Assembly (NCBI GenBank): GCA_903905475.1
Contig: CAIVGK010000297.1
Location: forward strand, 1 to 37,719
Source of the DNA: an uncultured Burkholderiales bacterium
GTDB lineage: Bacteria; Pseudomonadota; Gammaproteobacteria; Burkholderiales; Burkholderiaceae_C
DNA: 37,719 bases
Reading direction: 5' to 3'
In this document: positions 7,620-15,266 of the stretch, one piece after another
Layout: each line of letters opens with the position of its first letter
How positions within the stretch are numbered: the first letter of the stretch is position 1
Program-made: the position numbers and the translations under genes
The notes under the pieces: model-generated
Databases searched by the model: none
Told to the model about the DNA's origin: nothing
The model's input: the letters and a program-made list of their open reading frames with translations, nothing else

Positions 7620-9824
7620 GTGCCAGCAGGCATGCCACCTTTTGCCATTTCAAGACTGCGCAGTCGCCTGCGCGCGTGGTCTAGGCGGGCCCGTACCCCC
7701 ACCATCTTGCAGATGGAGGCCCTTGAGTGCGGGGCCGCAAGCCTCGCGATTGTCCTGGCCTACTACAAGCGGTTCGTGCCGCTGGAAGAGTTACGCCTCG
7801 CCTGTGGGGTTTCGCGCGACGGTAGCAAGGCGAAAAATGTCTTGCGAGTAGCGCGCACCTACGGCCTGCAAGCCAGCGGAATGCGCCTCGGTGCGGCCAA
7901 TATCACCCGCCAACCGATGCCCTGCATCGTGTTCTGGAACTTCAAGCATTTCCTGGTTGTTGAAGGCTTCGGCGAGGGTATCGTCTACCTGAATGACCCT
8001 GCATATGGACCACGTACTGTTTCCGACGATGAATTCAAGCGGGCGTACACAGGGGTTGCGCTAATTTTCAGCGTGGGCCCTGATTTCAGGACCGGCGGTA
8101 CGCCACGGCGCCTACTCGCTTCTCTGATACCTCGAATTAAGGGCTCTGAAGCGGAACTTGCATTCGTGATGGTCGCAAGCCTCGCGCTGGTCATACCAGG
8201 CCTCGCGATACCGGCAATGTCAAAGATATTCGTAGACAACTACCTTATCGGCCGAATGGACGACTGGGTAAAACCGTTGCTCATCGGCGTCGGAGTCACG
8301 GCCTTGGTGCGCGCTGCGCTGACGTGGCTGCAGCAGTCGCAGTTACTGCGCCTGGAGATGCGCCTCGCGCTGACCTCCTCGAGCAAGTTCTTCTGGCACG
8401 TGCTGCGTTTGCCAATCGAGTTTTTTTCCCAGCGCTACGCCGGCGACATCAGCCAGCGGGTGGAATCCAACGATCGGATTGCCAGGCTCCTGGCAGGACA
8501 ACTGGCAACCAACGCCTTCAACGTTGTGGCGGTGGTCTTCTTCCTCGTCGTGATGTTTCAGTATGACTGGGCGCTCACACTGGTCGGGATCGCATCCACG
8601 GCGATCAACTTCACTGCCCTGGCCTTTCTCTCCCGCTACCGCAGAGATTGCAATATCCGCCTCGCCCAGGATCGGGGCAAACTCATGGCGACTTCCATGG
8701 GGGCAATTCAGGCCATTGAGACCATAAAGGCAACAGGCGCAGAGAACGACTTTTTCATGCTCTGGTCGGGCTACAAAGCAAAGGTAAATAATGCAGAGCA
8801 GGAACTTGAACTGACCTCCCGAGTATTCACTGTACTCCCCATATTCCTAAATACTCTCGTGACCGTGATCATTCTCGGTCTTGGCGGCGCCAGAATCATG
8901 GCGGGAGAACTGACGGTAGGTATGCTGGTGGCTTTCCAGAGCCTCATGGCAAGTTTCATGGCGCCAGCCACCCACCTGATGGGCTTGGTTGGCACGCTTG
9001 ACGAGGCCGCGGGCGACCTCGCGCGCGCTGATGACGTGCTGAACTATCCCGTGACGGAGCTGCCGACGTTACCCGCCAAGGCGGGCGAGCCACCGCGACA
9101 ACTGCGTGGAAACCTGGAACTTCGCGATGTGTCGTTCGGGTACAGCCGACTCGAGCCCCCGTTGATCGAGAATTTCTCGCTGAAGATTGCCCCGGGCGAG
9201 CGCGTGGCGATCGTCGGTCGCTCAGGCAGCGGAAAGTCCACGGTGTCGAAGCTTGTCATGGGCACCTACACACCTTGGACGGGTCAGGTCCTCTTCGACC
9301 GCTTGCCACGCGACAGCATCAGCCGCCAGGTGCTGAGCAGCAGCCTGAGCGGGGTTGATCAGGAGGTCTACCTCTTCGAAGGCACGATCCGCGACAACCT
9401 GAGCCTTTGGGATTCCACGATCCCGGAGGCGGAACTTGTGCGAGCTGCGCGCGATGCACAGATCCACGACGTCATTGCTTCGCGTCCCAGCGGCTATGAC
9501 GCGAGCGTTGACGAGGGTGGCAGCAATTTCAGTGGCGGCCAGGCTCAACGCTTGGAGATCGCCCGCGCTCTGGCCACGGCGCCGCGCATTCTCGTGCTGG
9601 ACGAGGCCACTTCAGCCCTGGACCCCGTGTCAGAAAGTTTGATTGACGACAGCATCCGCCAGCGCGGATGTACCTGCCTCATCGTCGCTCACAGGCTCTC
9701 AACCATCCGCGACTGCGACGAAATCATCGTGATGGATGGCGGGAAGATCGTCGAACGCGGCACCCATGCGACGCTCCTGGCACTTCAAGGCCATTACCAG
9801 CGCCTGATCGAGGCGGTCCAGTGA
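7620..9824 (+). CDS. NHLP-type ABC exporter with C39 peptidase domain (PCAT)
   Basis: A 734-residue inner-membrane protein in three parts. An N-terminal C39 cysteine peptidase (about 25-150) has Cys37 in LECGAASLA, His110 in FKHFLVV and Asp126 in LNDPAYGP, so the triad looks complete. A transmembrane domain (about 175-455) follows. The ATPase has Walker A with Lys539 (GRSGSGKST), the signature FSGGQAQRLE near 637, Walker B LVLDEATSALD and the switch His in AHRLS. Such proteins cleave leader peptides after Gly-Gly or Gly-Ala and export the rest. It starts at a GTG directly after the adaptor stop. Its last codon overlaps the start of the next exporter gene, pointing to coupled translation. The natural substrates are presumably the small peptides at 13.5-14.5 kb. 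Confidence 0.93.
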   Translation: MPAGMPPFAISRLRSRLRAWSRRARTPTILQMEALECGAASLAIVLAYYKRFVPLEELRLACGVSRDGSKAKNVLRVARTYGLQASGMRLGAANITRQPMPCIVFWNFKHFLVVEGFGEGIVYLNDPAYGPRTVSDDEFKRAYTGVALIFSVGPDFRTGGTPRRLLASLIPRIKGSEAELAFVMVASLALVIPGLAIPAMSKIFVDNYLIGRMDDWVKPLLIGVGVTALVRAALTWLQQSQLLRLEMRLALTSSSKFFWHVLRLPIEFFSQRYAGDISQRVESNDRIARLLAGQLATNAFNVVAVVFFLVVMFQYDWALTLVGIASTAINFTALAFLSRYRRDCNIRLAQDRGKLMATSMGAIQAIETIKATGAENDFFMLWSGYKAKVNNAEQELELTSRVFTVLPIFLNTLVTVIILGLGGARIMAGELTVGMLVAFQSLMASFMAPATHLMGLVGTLDEAAGDLARADDVLNYPVTELPTLPAKAGEPPRQLRGNLELRDVSFGYSRLEPPLIENFSLKIAPGERVAIVGRSGSGKSTVSKLVMGTYTPWTGQVLFDRLPRDSISRQVLSSSLSGVDQEVYLFEGTIRDNLSLWDSTIPEAELVRAARDAQIHDVIASRPSGYDASVDEGGSNFSGGQAQRLEIARALATAPRILVLDEATSALDPVSESLIDDSIRQRGCTCLIVAHRLSTIRDCDEIIVMDGGKIVERGTHATLLALQGHYQRLIEAVQ

Positions 9825-12730
9825 GTCGGCTGTCGCAATGGGGCGAGAGCGGGCCGGTCAGCGCATCGATCCTACTTAACGACACCGAAGCGGTATGGGT
9901 CGTCCAGAAGGGCGGCGTAGACCTCTTCGCTGTTGCCCTTGAGAGCGGCAGGGGCGCCGGGCCCCGTGAGCATCTCTGCAGACTTTGGGCGGGCCAAATG
10001 ATCATTGGGCTGCTTGACGCCACTGCCCCTGCGACGACCGGCCTGCTGGCCGTACCGCTGCCGGGGACAGAGCTCGAAAAACGCGCGTCGCGGCGCAGTC
10101 GATTCCTCGCTGGCCCTGCCCCCATGGATGCAGCCGCCGACCACGAGCTTGAAGCGATGGATGCGGCGCTCGTGGCCGTGTCGGTCAACGAATGGATCGA
10201 GGCGCTGACCTCCACCATCGCGCCCCCCCCGCCACGCGACTACGTCGGCGCCCGGCTTGGGCTGCCACTCTTTTTGAGCGTTGGCGACCAACTCTACGCA
10301 CAGCGCGCCACAGTTTGGGTCGACACGCTTTCGACACAGCTGCTTGCACCTCTCTCGCGGCAATCGACTTGCGGTCAGTCGCTTCTTGCGCTGACCGGGC
10401 ACCTCTCGGCGTTGGTGCAAACCGGGGGAGAAGTGCAGTGTCTCTCGACGCTGGAGGTTTTCGGAGCCGGCCGCCTTGACAGCGCCCTCAGCGCATTTCA
10501 CGACGAACTCCTTGGCTATCTCGGTGCCCGGCGTGAGCGCAACGAGTGCGGCATGTCAGACAGACTCGCCAAAACGGCGAGCACCGACGCGCATGCCGTC
10601 ACGTCGATGCTTGCGGGTCTGTTGCGCCTCCTGTCCAGCGATGCCCAGCACTCCCGGGCCGACTCCGAGTCACCATCCGTCTTGGTTGACGCCCTTGAGC
10701 ATGTTCTCCAGGCGAGCGGCATCATGGCGAAACTTGACCGCAAGCTGGATCTGGCTGCGGACGTTCCCCCGCTGGAGCAGTACATGCGGCAGCTCCGAGT
10801 CAGCTCTCGCGCCGTCGCCCTCACGCGGCAAGACTGGTGGCGCGAGGACGCAGGACCGCTGCTCGCGTTTCGCGATGACGGCGGCACCCCCGTGGCGCTC
10901 CTGCCGGCCACAGACCACGGCTACTGGTTGGTTGACCCCGTCAATGCGTCCCGGGAGCGCCTCAACCCGCTTGAGGCCGCGACACTGCGTACGACCGCAT
11001 TCATGTTCTACCGGAGCTTCCCAGACACAGCCATGGCGCTTCCGGGTCTCATGAAATTCGCCTTGGCAGGCACCGGGGCTGATATTCGAGCCGTGGTCAT
11101 GGCAGGCACGCTCGGCGGGGCATTGGGGGTTCTCGTTCCCATCGCGACCGGCCTGCTCATTGACGACGTCATTCCAAACGGCCAACGCGGCGATCTCTGG
11201 TATCTGGTGCTACTGCTCATTGCGACGGCAATTGGCATTGGTTCGTTCGAGTTGACTCGGGCCATTGCGATGCTGCGGGTTGAGGCCAAACTTGGCCTTG
11301 CGACAGAGTCCGCCATGATGTGTCGACTCTTGCATCTGCCGGCGCGTTTTTTCCGGGAGTATTCGGCTGGAGATCTCGCGCTGCGGGCCGCCAGCGCCTC
11401 ATCGATCGTGAAAACGATCAGCAACAACACCCAATCAGCCGTGTTCGGCTGGGTGTTCGGGCTGTTCAGCTACGCCTACCTCTTCATACTCAGCACACGC
11501 CTCGCGCTGATGGCAACACTGCTCACCGCAACGGCCCTTGCTGTTTCGGGCGCCGTGAATCTCTGGCGCATCAACATTGAAAGACGGCGCTTCCAGATAC
11601 AGGGCGTGATCGCAAGCCGGCTTTTCCAGTTTATGAACGGGATCGCGAAGATCCGTGCAGGCGGCGCCGAAAGCCGGGCGTTCTCCATCTGGGGGCGTCT
11701 GTTTGAAGCGCAAAAATCCCTGGATCTGAGGAGCAGGCGGGCCGACAACGGTCTCATGGTGTTCGACGCAGGATTCACCGTACTCACGACGCTGGCGCTC
11801 TTCGGGATTATTTCGGCAACTGAGCACACGATGAGCACGGGTGATTTCCTCGCGTTCACCGCTGCATTTGCACAATTCTTCGCGGCAACGGTCGCGATGA
11901 CCAGCGCGCTCACGGCGTCACTGACCGTCGTTCCTCTGTTTGAGCGAGCCGAGCCCATCCTGAGCACCCTGCCAGAATTCGCGGGGGCAGGCATGCCCCC
12001 GGGAGCGCTCAGCGGCAGCATCGACATAAGCCAATTGAGTTTTCGCTACTCGCCCGAGGGGCCACTCGCACTCGACGGCTTGTCCTTGCGCATACGCGCT
12101 GGGGAAATGGTGGCATTCGTCGGGCCTTCGGGCTCCGGAAAATCAACGCTTTTGCGGCTCCTCCTCGGATTCGAGCGGCCATCCCAAGGCTCGATTTACT
12201 ACGATGGACAGGATCTCTCGAGGCTTGACGTGACTGCCGTACGCAGGCAGTTCGGCGTGGTAATACAAAACGGAAAACTGTTGCCTGGCGACATTTACAC
12301 CAACATCGTCGGAGCATCTTCCTTAACGATGGACGACGCTTGGGAAGCGGCTCGCATGTCGGGTCTGGAGGACGACATCAGGGCCATGCCCATGGGCATG
12401 CAGACCATGATTTCAGATGGGGCCAGCACGCTCGCTGGGGGACAGCGTCAGCGGCTCATGATCGCCCGGGCCATCGTGAACAAGCCGCGGATTCTCTTGT
12501 TTGATGAAGCCACGAGTGCGCTCGACAATACCACGCAGACGCTCGTCGCACGGAGCATCGAGAACCTGAACGCCACCCGGGTGGTTATCGCGCACCGCCT
12601 TTCAACGGTCATCAAGGCCCACCGAATTTTCGTGATGGATGCCGGGCGCGTTGTCGAGTGCGGTAGTTACGAAGATTTACTGGCGAAGGGGGGGCTCTTC
12701 ACAACGCTCGCGCGTCGCCAGATAGTATGA
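9821..12730 (+). CDS. NHLP-type ABC exporter permease/ATPase, peptidase-less
   Basis: A 969-residue protein whose start is a GTG at 9821, overlapping the previous stop by four bases (GTGA). The first 400 or so residues form a soluble region characteristic of the second exporter of NHLP systems. Then come an ABC transmembrane domain (about residues 425-715) and an ATPase with Walker A Lys774 (GPSGSGKST), the signature LAGGQRQRLM, Walker B LLFDEATSALD and AHRLST. No intact C39 triad is seen, so leader cleavage falls to the neighbouring PCAT. The two are commonly paired in NHLP loci and may form a heterodimer or work in sequence. Choosing an earlier start would overlap the PCAT gene deeply. Confidence 0.9.
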   Translation: MSRLSQWGESGPVSASILLNDTEAVWVVQKGGVDLFAVALESGRGAGPREHLCRLWAGQMIIGLLDATAPATTGLLAVPLPGTELEKRASRRSRFLAGPAPMDAAADHELEAMDAALVAVSVNEWIEALTSTIAPPPPRDYVGARLGLPLFLSVGDQLYAQRATVWVDTLSTQLLAPLSRQSTCGQSLLALTGHLSALVQTGGEVQCLSTLEVFGAGRLDSALSAFHDELLGYLGARRERNECGMSDRLAKTASTDAHAVTSMLAGLLRLLSSDAQHSRADSESPSVLVDALEHVLQASGIMAKLDRKLDLAADVPPLEQYMRQLRVSSRAVALTRQDWWREDAGPLLAFRDDGGTPVALLPATDHGYWLVDPVNASRERLNPLEAATLRTTAFMFYRSFPDTAMALPGLMKFALAGTGADIRAVVMAGTLGGALGVLVPIATGLLIDDVIPNGQRGDLWYLVLLLIATAIGIGSFELTRAIAMLRVEAKLGLATESAMMCRLLHLPARFFREYSAGDLALRAASASSIVKTISNNTQSAVFGWVFGLFSYAYLFILSTRLALMATLLTATALAVSGAVNLWRINIERRRFQIQGVIASRLFQFMNGIAKIRAGGAESRAFSIWGRLFEAQKSLDLRSRRADNGLMVFDAGFTVLTTLALFGIISATEHTMSTGDFLAFTAAFAQFFAATVAMTSALTASLTVVPLFERAEPILSTLPEFAGAGMPPGALSGSIDISQLSFRYSPEGPLALDGLSLRIRAGEMVAFVGPSGSGKSTLLRLLLGFERPSQGSIYYDGQDLSRLDVTAVRRQFGVVIQNGKLLPGDIYTNIVGASSLTMDDAWEAARMSGLEDDIRAMPMGMQTMISDGASTLAGGQRQRLMIARAIVNKPRILLFDEATSALDNTTQTLVARSIENLNATRVVIAHRLSTVIKAHRIFVMDAGRVVECGSYEDLLAKGGLFTTLARRQIV

Positions 12731-12820
12731 AAATCTTCCGCCAAGAAAATAGGCCGGGCGAAATTACCTGTTTACCATGCCCTGCCTTCGTTCCTACGGA
12801 GATATTGACCTGGACTGGCC

Positions 12821-13516
12821 CTAACCAGCCAAGGGATCGACGTTGTATTTGCGACGATCCGCTATCCAATTGCGCGTCTCCCGCTCTCCCATCAAGCGCC
12901 CAGGAAAACAGGCTGAATCATGGCCGATGTGCTTAAAAAGGCTCGGCACATGCACGGCATAACTGGAGCGCTCACCGCCGTGGTAATGGACCAGGAGGGA
13001 TAACCTGATGTCGCTGCAATTCACACCATTGTCGTCATAAGCAATAATGTGAGTTCGGATGCCCAGTGATTTCTCGATCCTGGTGCTGAACCAATCCTCG
13101 CGCGCACTCATGGCGACAGTATCACGGTGGATCAGCATGGCCTGGTTACCCCACCAACCCCTCCCGTCACTTCCGAGCGGGTGCCTCTTGTAGAGGCCGG
13201 CAGGAGCGTACTCACATACCTCACGCATATCGCACAATGAAATGATGGAAATATCGCCGGGAAACTCAATCCCAGCAATTATTTCGGGCGCCAATGCGTC
13301 CACCCGCAGGTCATCTTCCAGAAAGAGCACGTGGCAGCCACTTGCCGCTGCCATGCGAATCGCATCACGCGTGGAGATGGCAGCCCCATCCTTGCGCTCA
13401 TCGCAGTAGACCATCGGCTCGGCAAAACTCCGGTGACCCGCGAATGCGGCCACTATGGCGGGGACGTCATTTGCCTTGCGGTGCGGTGTCGTCAGGATGA
13501 CGGGTTGGATCAGCAT
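12821..13516 (-). CDS. Glycosyltransferase-like protein next to peptide A1
   Basis: A 231-residue soluble protein. Its N-terminus (QPVILTTPHRK), the acidic motif FLEDDLRV (about residues 65-72) and a C-terminal segment KHIGHDSACFPGR resemble GT-A glycosyltransferases of the GT25-like kind, where the acidic triplet binds metal and nucleotide sugar. The start ATG at 13516 is 14 bases after the stop of peptide A1, with a GAGGCGG ribosome site formed by the last bases of that gene, so translation is probably coupled. The context suggests it modifies the exported peptide or a partner. A role in envelope sugar transfer cannot be excluded. Confidence 0.55.
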   Translation of the reverse strand: MLIQPVILTTPHRKANDVPAIVAAFAGHRSFAEPMVYCDERKDGAAISTRDAIRMAAASGCHVLFLEDDLRVDALAPEIIAGIEFPGDISIISLCDMREVCEYAPAGLYKRHPLGSDGRGWWGNQAMLIHRDTVAMSAREDWFSTRIEKSLGIRTHIIAYDDNGVNCSDIRLSLLVHYHGGERSSYAVHVPSLFKHIGHDSACFPGRLMGERETRNWIADRRKYNVDPLAG

Positions 13517-13530
13517 TCAGTCACGCCGCC

Positions 13531-13695
13531 TCAACCCGCCTCGCCCCCGGCTATCCCATCCATCGCGTCGTCGGAGAGATGCTCCATGATGTCGTCCAGT
13601 TCGGCTTCCGACAGTTGCTCTGGCGGCGATTGCACCGCCTTGACGTCCGCTTTATCAGTTGTGGGCACTTCGGTGTTCGCTTGCAGCTTGGTCAT
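13531..13695 (-). CDS. Small double-glycine peptide A1
   Basis: A 54-residue acidic peptide with no Cys. Residues 1-38 are polar and Lys/Glu/Pro-rich. Residues 40-51 (LSDDAMDGIAGG) fit the C39 leader consensus: Leu at -12, Met at -7, Ile at -4, Gly-Gly at -2/-1. Only E-A-G follows the Gly-Gly. It resembles A2 (13756-13920) and especially A3 (14022-14183). GAAGGATG stands upstream of the ATG. Its stop is 14 bases before the glycosyltransferase gene. The likely role is a substrate of the neighbouring PCAT exporter, but no usual core peptide is present, so it could be a relic leader or a peptide with an unusual product. Confidence 0.75.
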   Translation of the reverse strand: MTKLQANTEVPTTDKADVKAVQSPPEQLSEAELDDIMEHLSDDAMDGIAGGEAG

Positions 13696-13708
13696 GGAAA
13701 TTCATCCT

Positions 13709-13741
13709 TCAGGTGTAAAGCTTCAATACGTTGATCAGCAT
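13709..13741 (-). pseudogene. Relic of the glycosyltransferase start after peptide A2
   Basis: Downstream of A2 the sequence after the stop codon (GGCGG.GT.ACTGAATGCTGATC) is nearly the same as that after A1, including the ATGCTGATC that starts the glycosyltransferase. Here the frame closes after 10 codons. It records a duplication that carried the peptide gene plus the first codons of its downstream neighbour. Confidence 0.55.
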
Positions 13742-13755
13742 TCAGTAACTCCGCC

Positions 13756-13920
13756 TCAAACCGCCTCGCCCCCGGCTATCCCATCCATCGCGTCGTCGGA
13801 GAGATGCTCCACGATGTCGTCCAGATCGGCTTCCGACAGCTGCGCAGGCGGCGGTTCCACCGCCTTGCCGCCAGACTTGTCAGCAGGCACCGTACCATTT
13901 TTCAATTTTTCGTCAGACAT
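13756..13920 (-). CDS. Small double-glycine peptide A2
   Basis: A 54-residue paralogue of A1. The first 20 residues differ (MSDEKLKNGTVPADKSG), while residues 27-53 are almost the same: QLSEADLDDIVEHLSDD, then AMDGIAGGEA. The Gly-Gly is again followed by three residues, E-A-V. The start at 13920 is the first ATG of the conserved frame. It lies upstream of A1 on the same strand, 60 bases apart, and probably in the same transcript as A1 and the glycosyltransferase. There is no Cys, and Ser or Thr residues lie only in the leader-like part. Confidence 0.72.
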   Translation of the reverse strand: MSDEKLKNGTVPADKSGGKAVEPPPAQLSEADLDDIVEHLSDDAMDGIAGGEAV

Positions 13921-14021
13921 ATCAGTGTCGATGTTGATGGTGGATCAGAATACGTAGACAGCGTATCCTGTTCAGGCTCAGGTGGCGCCCGTTGATCAGC
14001 GATTTCTTAAGGGATGAATAC
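13921..14021. promoter_or_regulatory. Divergent promoter region between peptides A2 and A3
   Basis: About 100 bases separate the divergent starts of A2 (minus) and A3 (plus), so promoters in both directions are expected here. I cannot identify a clear -35/-10 pair. A TTGATCA motif upstream of A3 is also present upstream of A1, reflecting the shared origin of the two genes. Confidence 0.35.
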
Positions 14022-14183
14022 ATGACCAAGCTGCAAGCGAACAACGAAGCGCCCACAACTGATAAAGCGGATATCAAGGCGGTGCAATCGCCGCCAGAGC
14101 AACTGTCGGAAGCCGATCTGAACAACATCATGGAGCATCTCTCCGACGACGAGATGGATGGAGTGGCAGCAGGCGCCGAGTGA
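14022..14183 (+). CDS. Small double-glycine-like peptide A3
   Basis: A 53-residue peptide on the opposite strand to A1 and A2. Its DNA differs from A1 at nine of the first 141 bases, and seven of those nine changes alter the amino acid. The leader end (LSDDEMDGVAAG) has Glu at -8, Met at -7 and Val at -4, with Ala-Gly in place of Gly-Gly, and only A-E follows. AAGGGATG lies upstream of the ATG at 14022; the longer in-frame start at 13992 lacks a ribosome site. A1 and A3 form an inverted pair around A2. Confidence 0.72.
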   Translation: MTKLQANNEAPTTDKADIKAVQSPPEQLSEADLNNIMEHLSDDEMDGVAAGAE

Positions 14184-14213
14184 GCAAGGCGCCTCACCCA
14201 GACGGCCTCGCAA

Positions 14214-14474
14214 TCACCGGCAGTGCCAGATCAATTGCCACCAATATGGCTGGTCTTGAGGTTGCCATTGCGCAACCACCGCAAGCTCCTCATCGGACAA
14301 CTGCCAACTCGTCGCGCGCGATTTGCACCGGATGAGGTCGCCCACCGTCAACTCGAACCCGACCTCTGCAGCCAGGGCTACGGCACCGAACGCATCCGTT
14401 TGGCTCAATCGACGCTGCAGCGCAACATCTGAGCTCACCTCGGCCAGGAACGCATTCAGTTGCTGCAAGGACAT
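14214..14474 (-). CDS. Nif11-like leader peptide without Gly-Gly
   Basis: An 86-residue protein with the Nif11-like domain seen in RiPP precursors: it starts MSLQQLNAFLAEV, contains QRRLSQTDAFGAVALAAEVG, and has the leader end LSDEELAVVA at 59-68. Canonical members follow this with Gly-Gly; here residues 69-70 are Gln-Trp. The tail (QPQDQPYWWQLIWHCR) is rich in Trp and has one Cys. The start is seven bases after the hydrolase stop, so the two genes are co-transcribed. It is a second class of putative precursor in the locus, or a Nif11-derived accessory protein that is not cleaved. It converges on peptide A3, 30 bases away. Confidence 0.8.
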   Translation of the reverse strand: MSLQQLNAFLAEVSSDVALQRRLSQTDAFGAVALAAEVGFELTVGDLIRCKSRATSWQLSDEELAVVAQWQPQDQPYWWQLIWHCR

Positions 14475-14480
14475 GATGGG

Positions 14481-15221
14481 TCAGTGGGAACGAGACTGCA
14501 TGAGGAGCCAATCCGCAACTTCGGCAGAGTAATAAGCGATGTCCCATACATCGTGCCCGAAGCCGGCCAATTCGGTATAGCGGACCACCGCCCCCTGCCG
14601 CTGCAACTCCGCCGTGACCGCCCTCGCGTCCTCGATCGGAAAGACAGGATCCACATCCCCATGGAAGACCCACACCGGGACCCCACGCACTGCGTGCGCA
14701 AGCTGAGTGATCGGGTGACCGTCCGCCTGCGGCACGACAGGGTCCGACTCCCGAACCACAGTGCCATTGCGAGTGAGGGGGCCGGCGCGACCGCACACGA
14801 TCAATGCGGCCGCAAAACGCTCCGGATGCCGGTAGAGCGTGTACCAGGTGGCTTTGCCGCCGCTCGACACACCAGTGAGGTAAACCCGATCAGGATCAGT
14901 GACGAACTCCCTCTCGGTCGCGCACAGTGCCTCAAGGGCAAAACGGACATCCGCATCCGCCCATCCCGCCTGGCGCTGCACCTGAGGAAAAACCACGATG
15001 GCCGGGAATCTGTCAGCGTTACGGCGGATGGCGCTACCGAGTTGGTACTCCGTCGGCAACAGTGCATCCCTACCGCCCTCCCCGGCACCGTGCAGGAAGA
15101 GAATCACCTGCCAGCGTCGCTGTGGCGTGTAGTCGCTAGGCACGTAGACCTGATAGCGCCGCTGGCCGGCCCCATCGGGGAGTGCCCGATCGAGAAACCC
15201 TGTGTTGATGCTTGACGCCAT
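14481..15221 (-). CDS. Alpha/beta hydrolase (LpqC/phospholipase-carboxylesterase-like)
   Basis: A 246-residue soluble alpha/beta hydrolase. The oxyanion region is LFLHGAGEGG (41-50), the nucleophile elbow TGVSSGG has Ser119, the acid is in FHGDVDP (189 or 191) and the His in GFGHDVW is 223, so the triad is complete. It resembles esterases of the LpqC or PHB-depolymerase-like group that act on esters of hydroxy acids. A GTG at 15254 would add 11 residues; the ATG at 15221 is chosen as a better N-terminus, though neither has a good ribosome site. It sits upstream of the Nif11-like gene. A role in trimming or de-esterifying the peptide product is possible but unproven. Confidence 0.78.
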   Translation of the reverse strand: MASSINTGFLDRALPDGAGQRRYQVYVPSDYTPQRRWQVILFLHGAGEGGRDALLPTEYQLGSAIRRNADRFPAIVVFPQVQRQAGWADADVRFALEALCATEREFVTDPDRVYLTGVSSGGKATWYTLYRHPERFAAALIVCGRAGPLTRNGTVVRESDPVVPQADGHPITQLAHAVRGVPVWVFHGDVDPVFPIEDARAVTAELQRQGAVVRYTELAGFGHDVWDIAYYSAEVADWLLMQSRSH

Positions 15222-15266
15222 CTGACTAGCATAGGCCACGGATATCCACAGCACAGGCCAACACGC

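Noticed and set aside
12727-12936. A 69-codon frame overlapping the end of the second ABC gene, considered as a further precursor peptide
   Set aside because: The second half overlaps the glycosyltransferase antisense, there is no double-glycine motif and no similarity to A1-A3.
13514-13533. Possible readthrough of the TGA in A1 and A2 giving a longer core (GGVTEC in both)
   Set aside because: The two post-stop copies differ only at third positions, but only two sites differ, and the conservation is explained by the glycosyltransferase ribosome site and start. A3 does not share the extension and no SECIS-like element is apparent.
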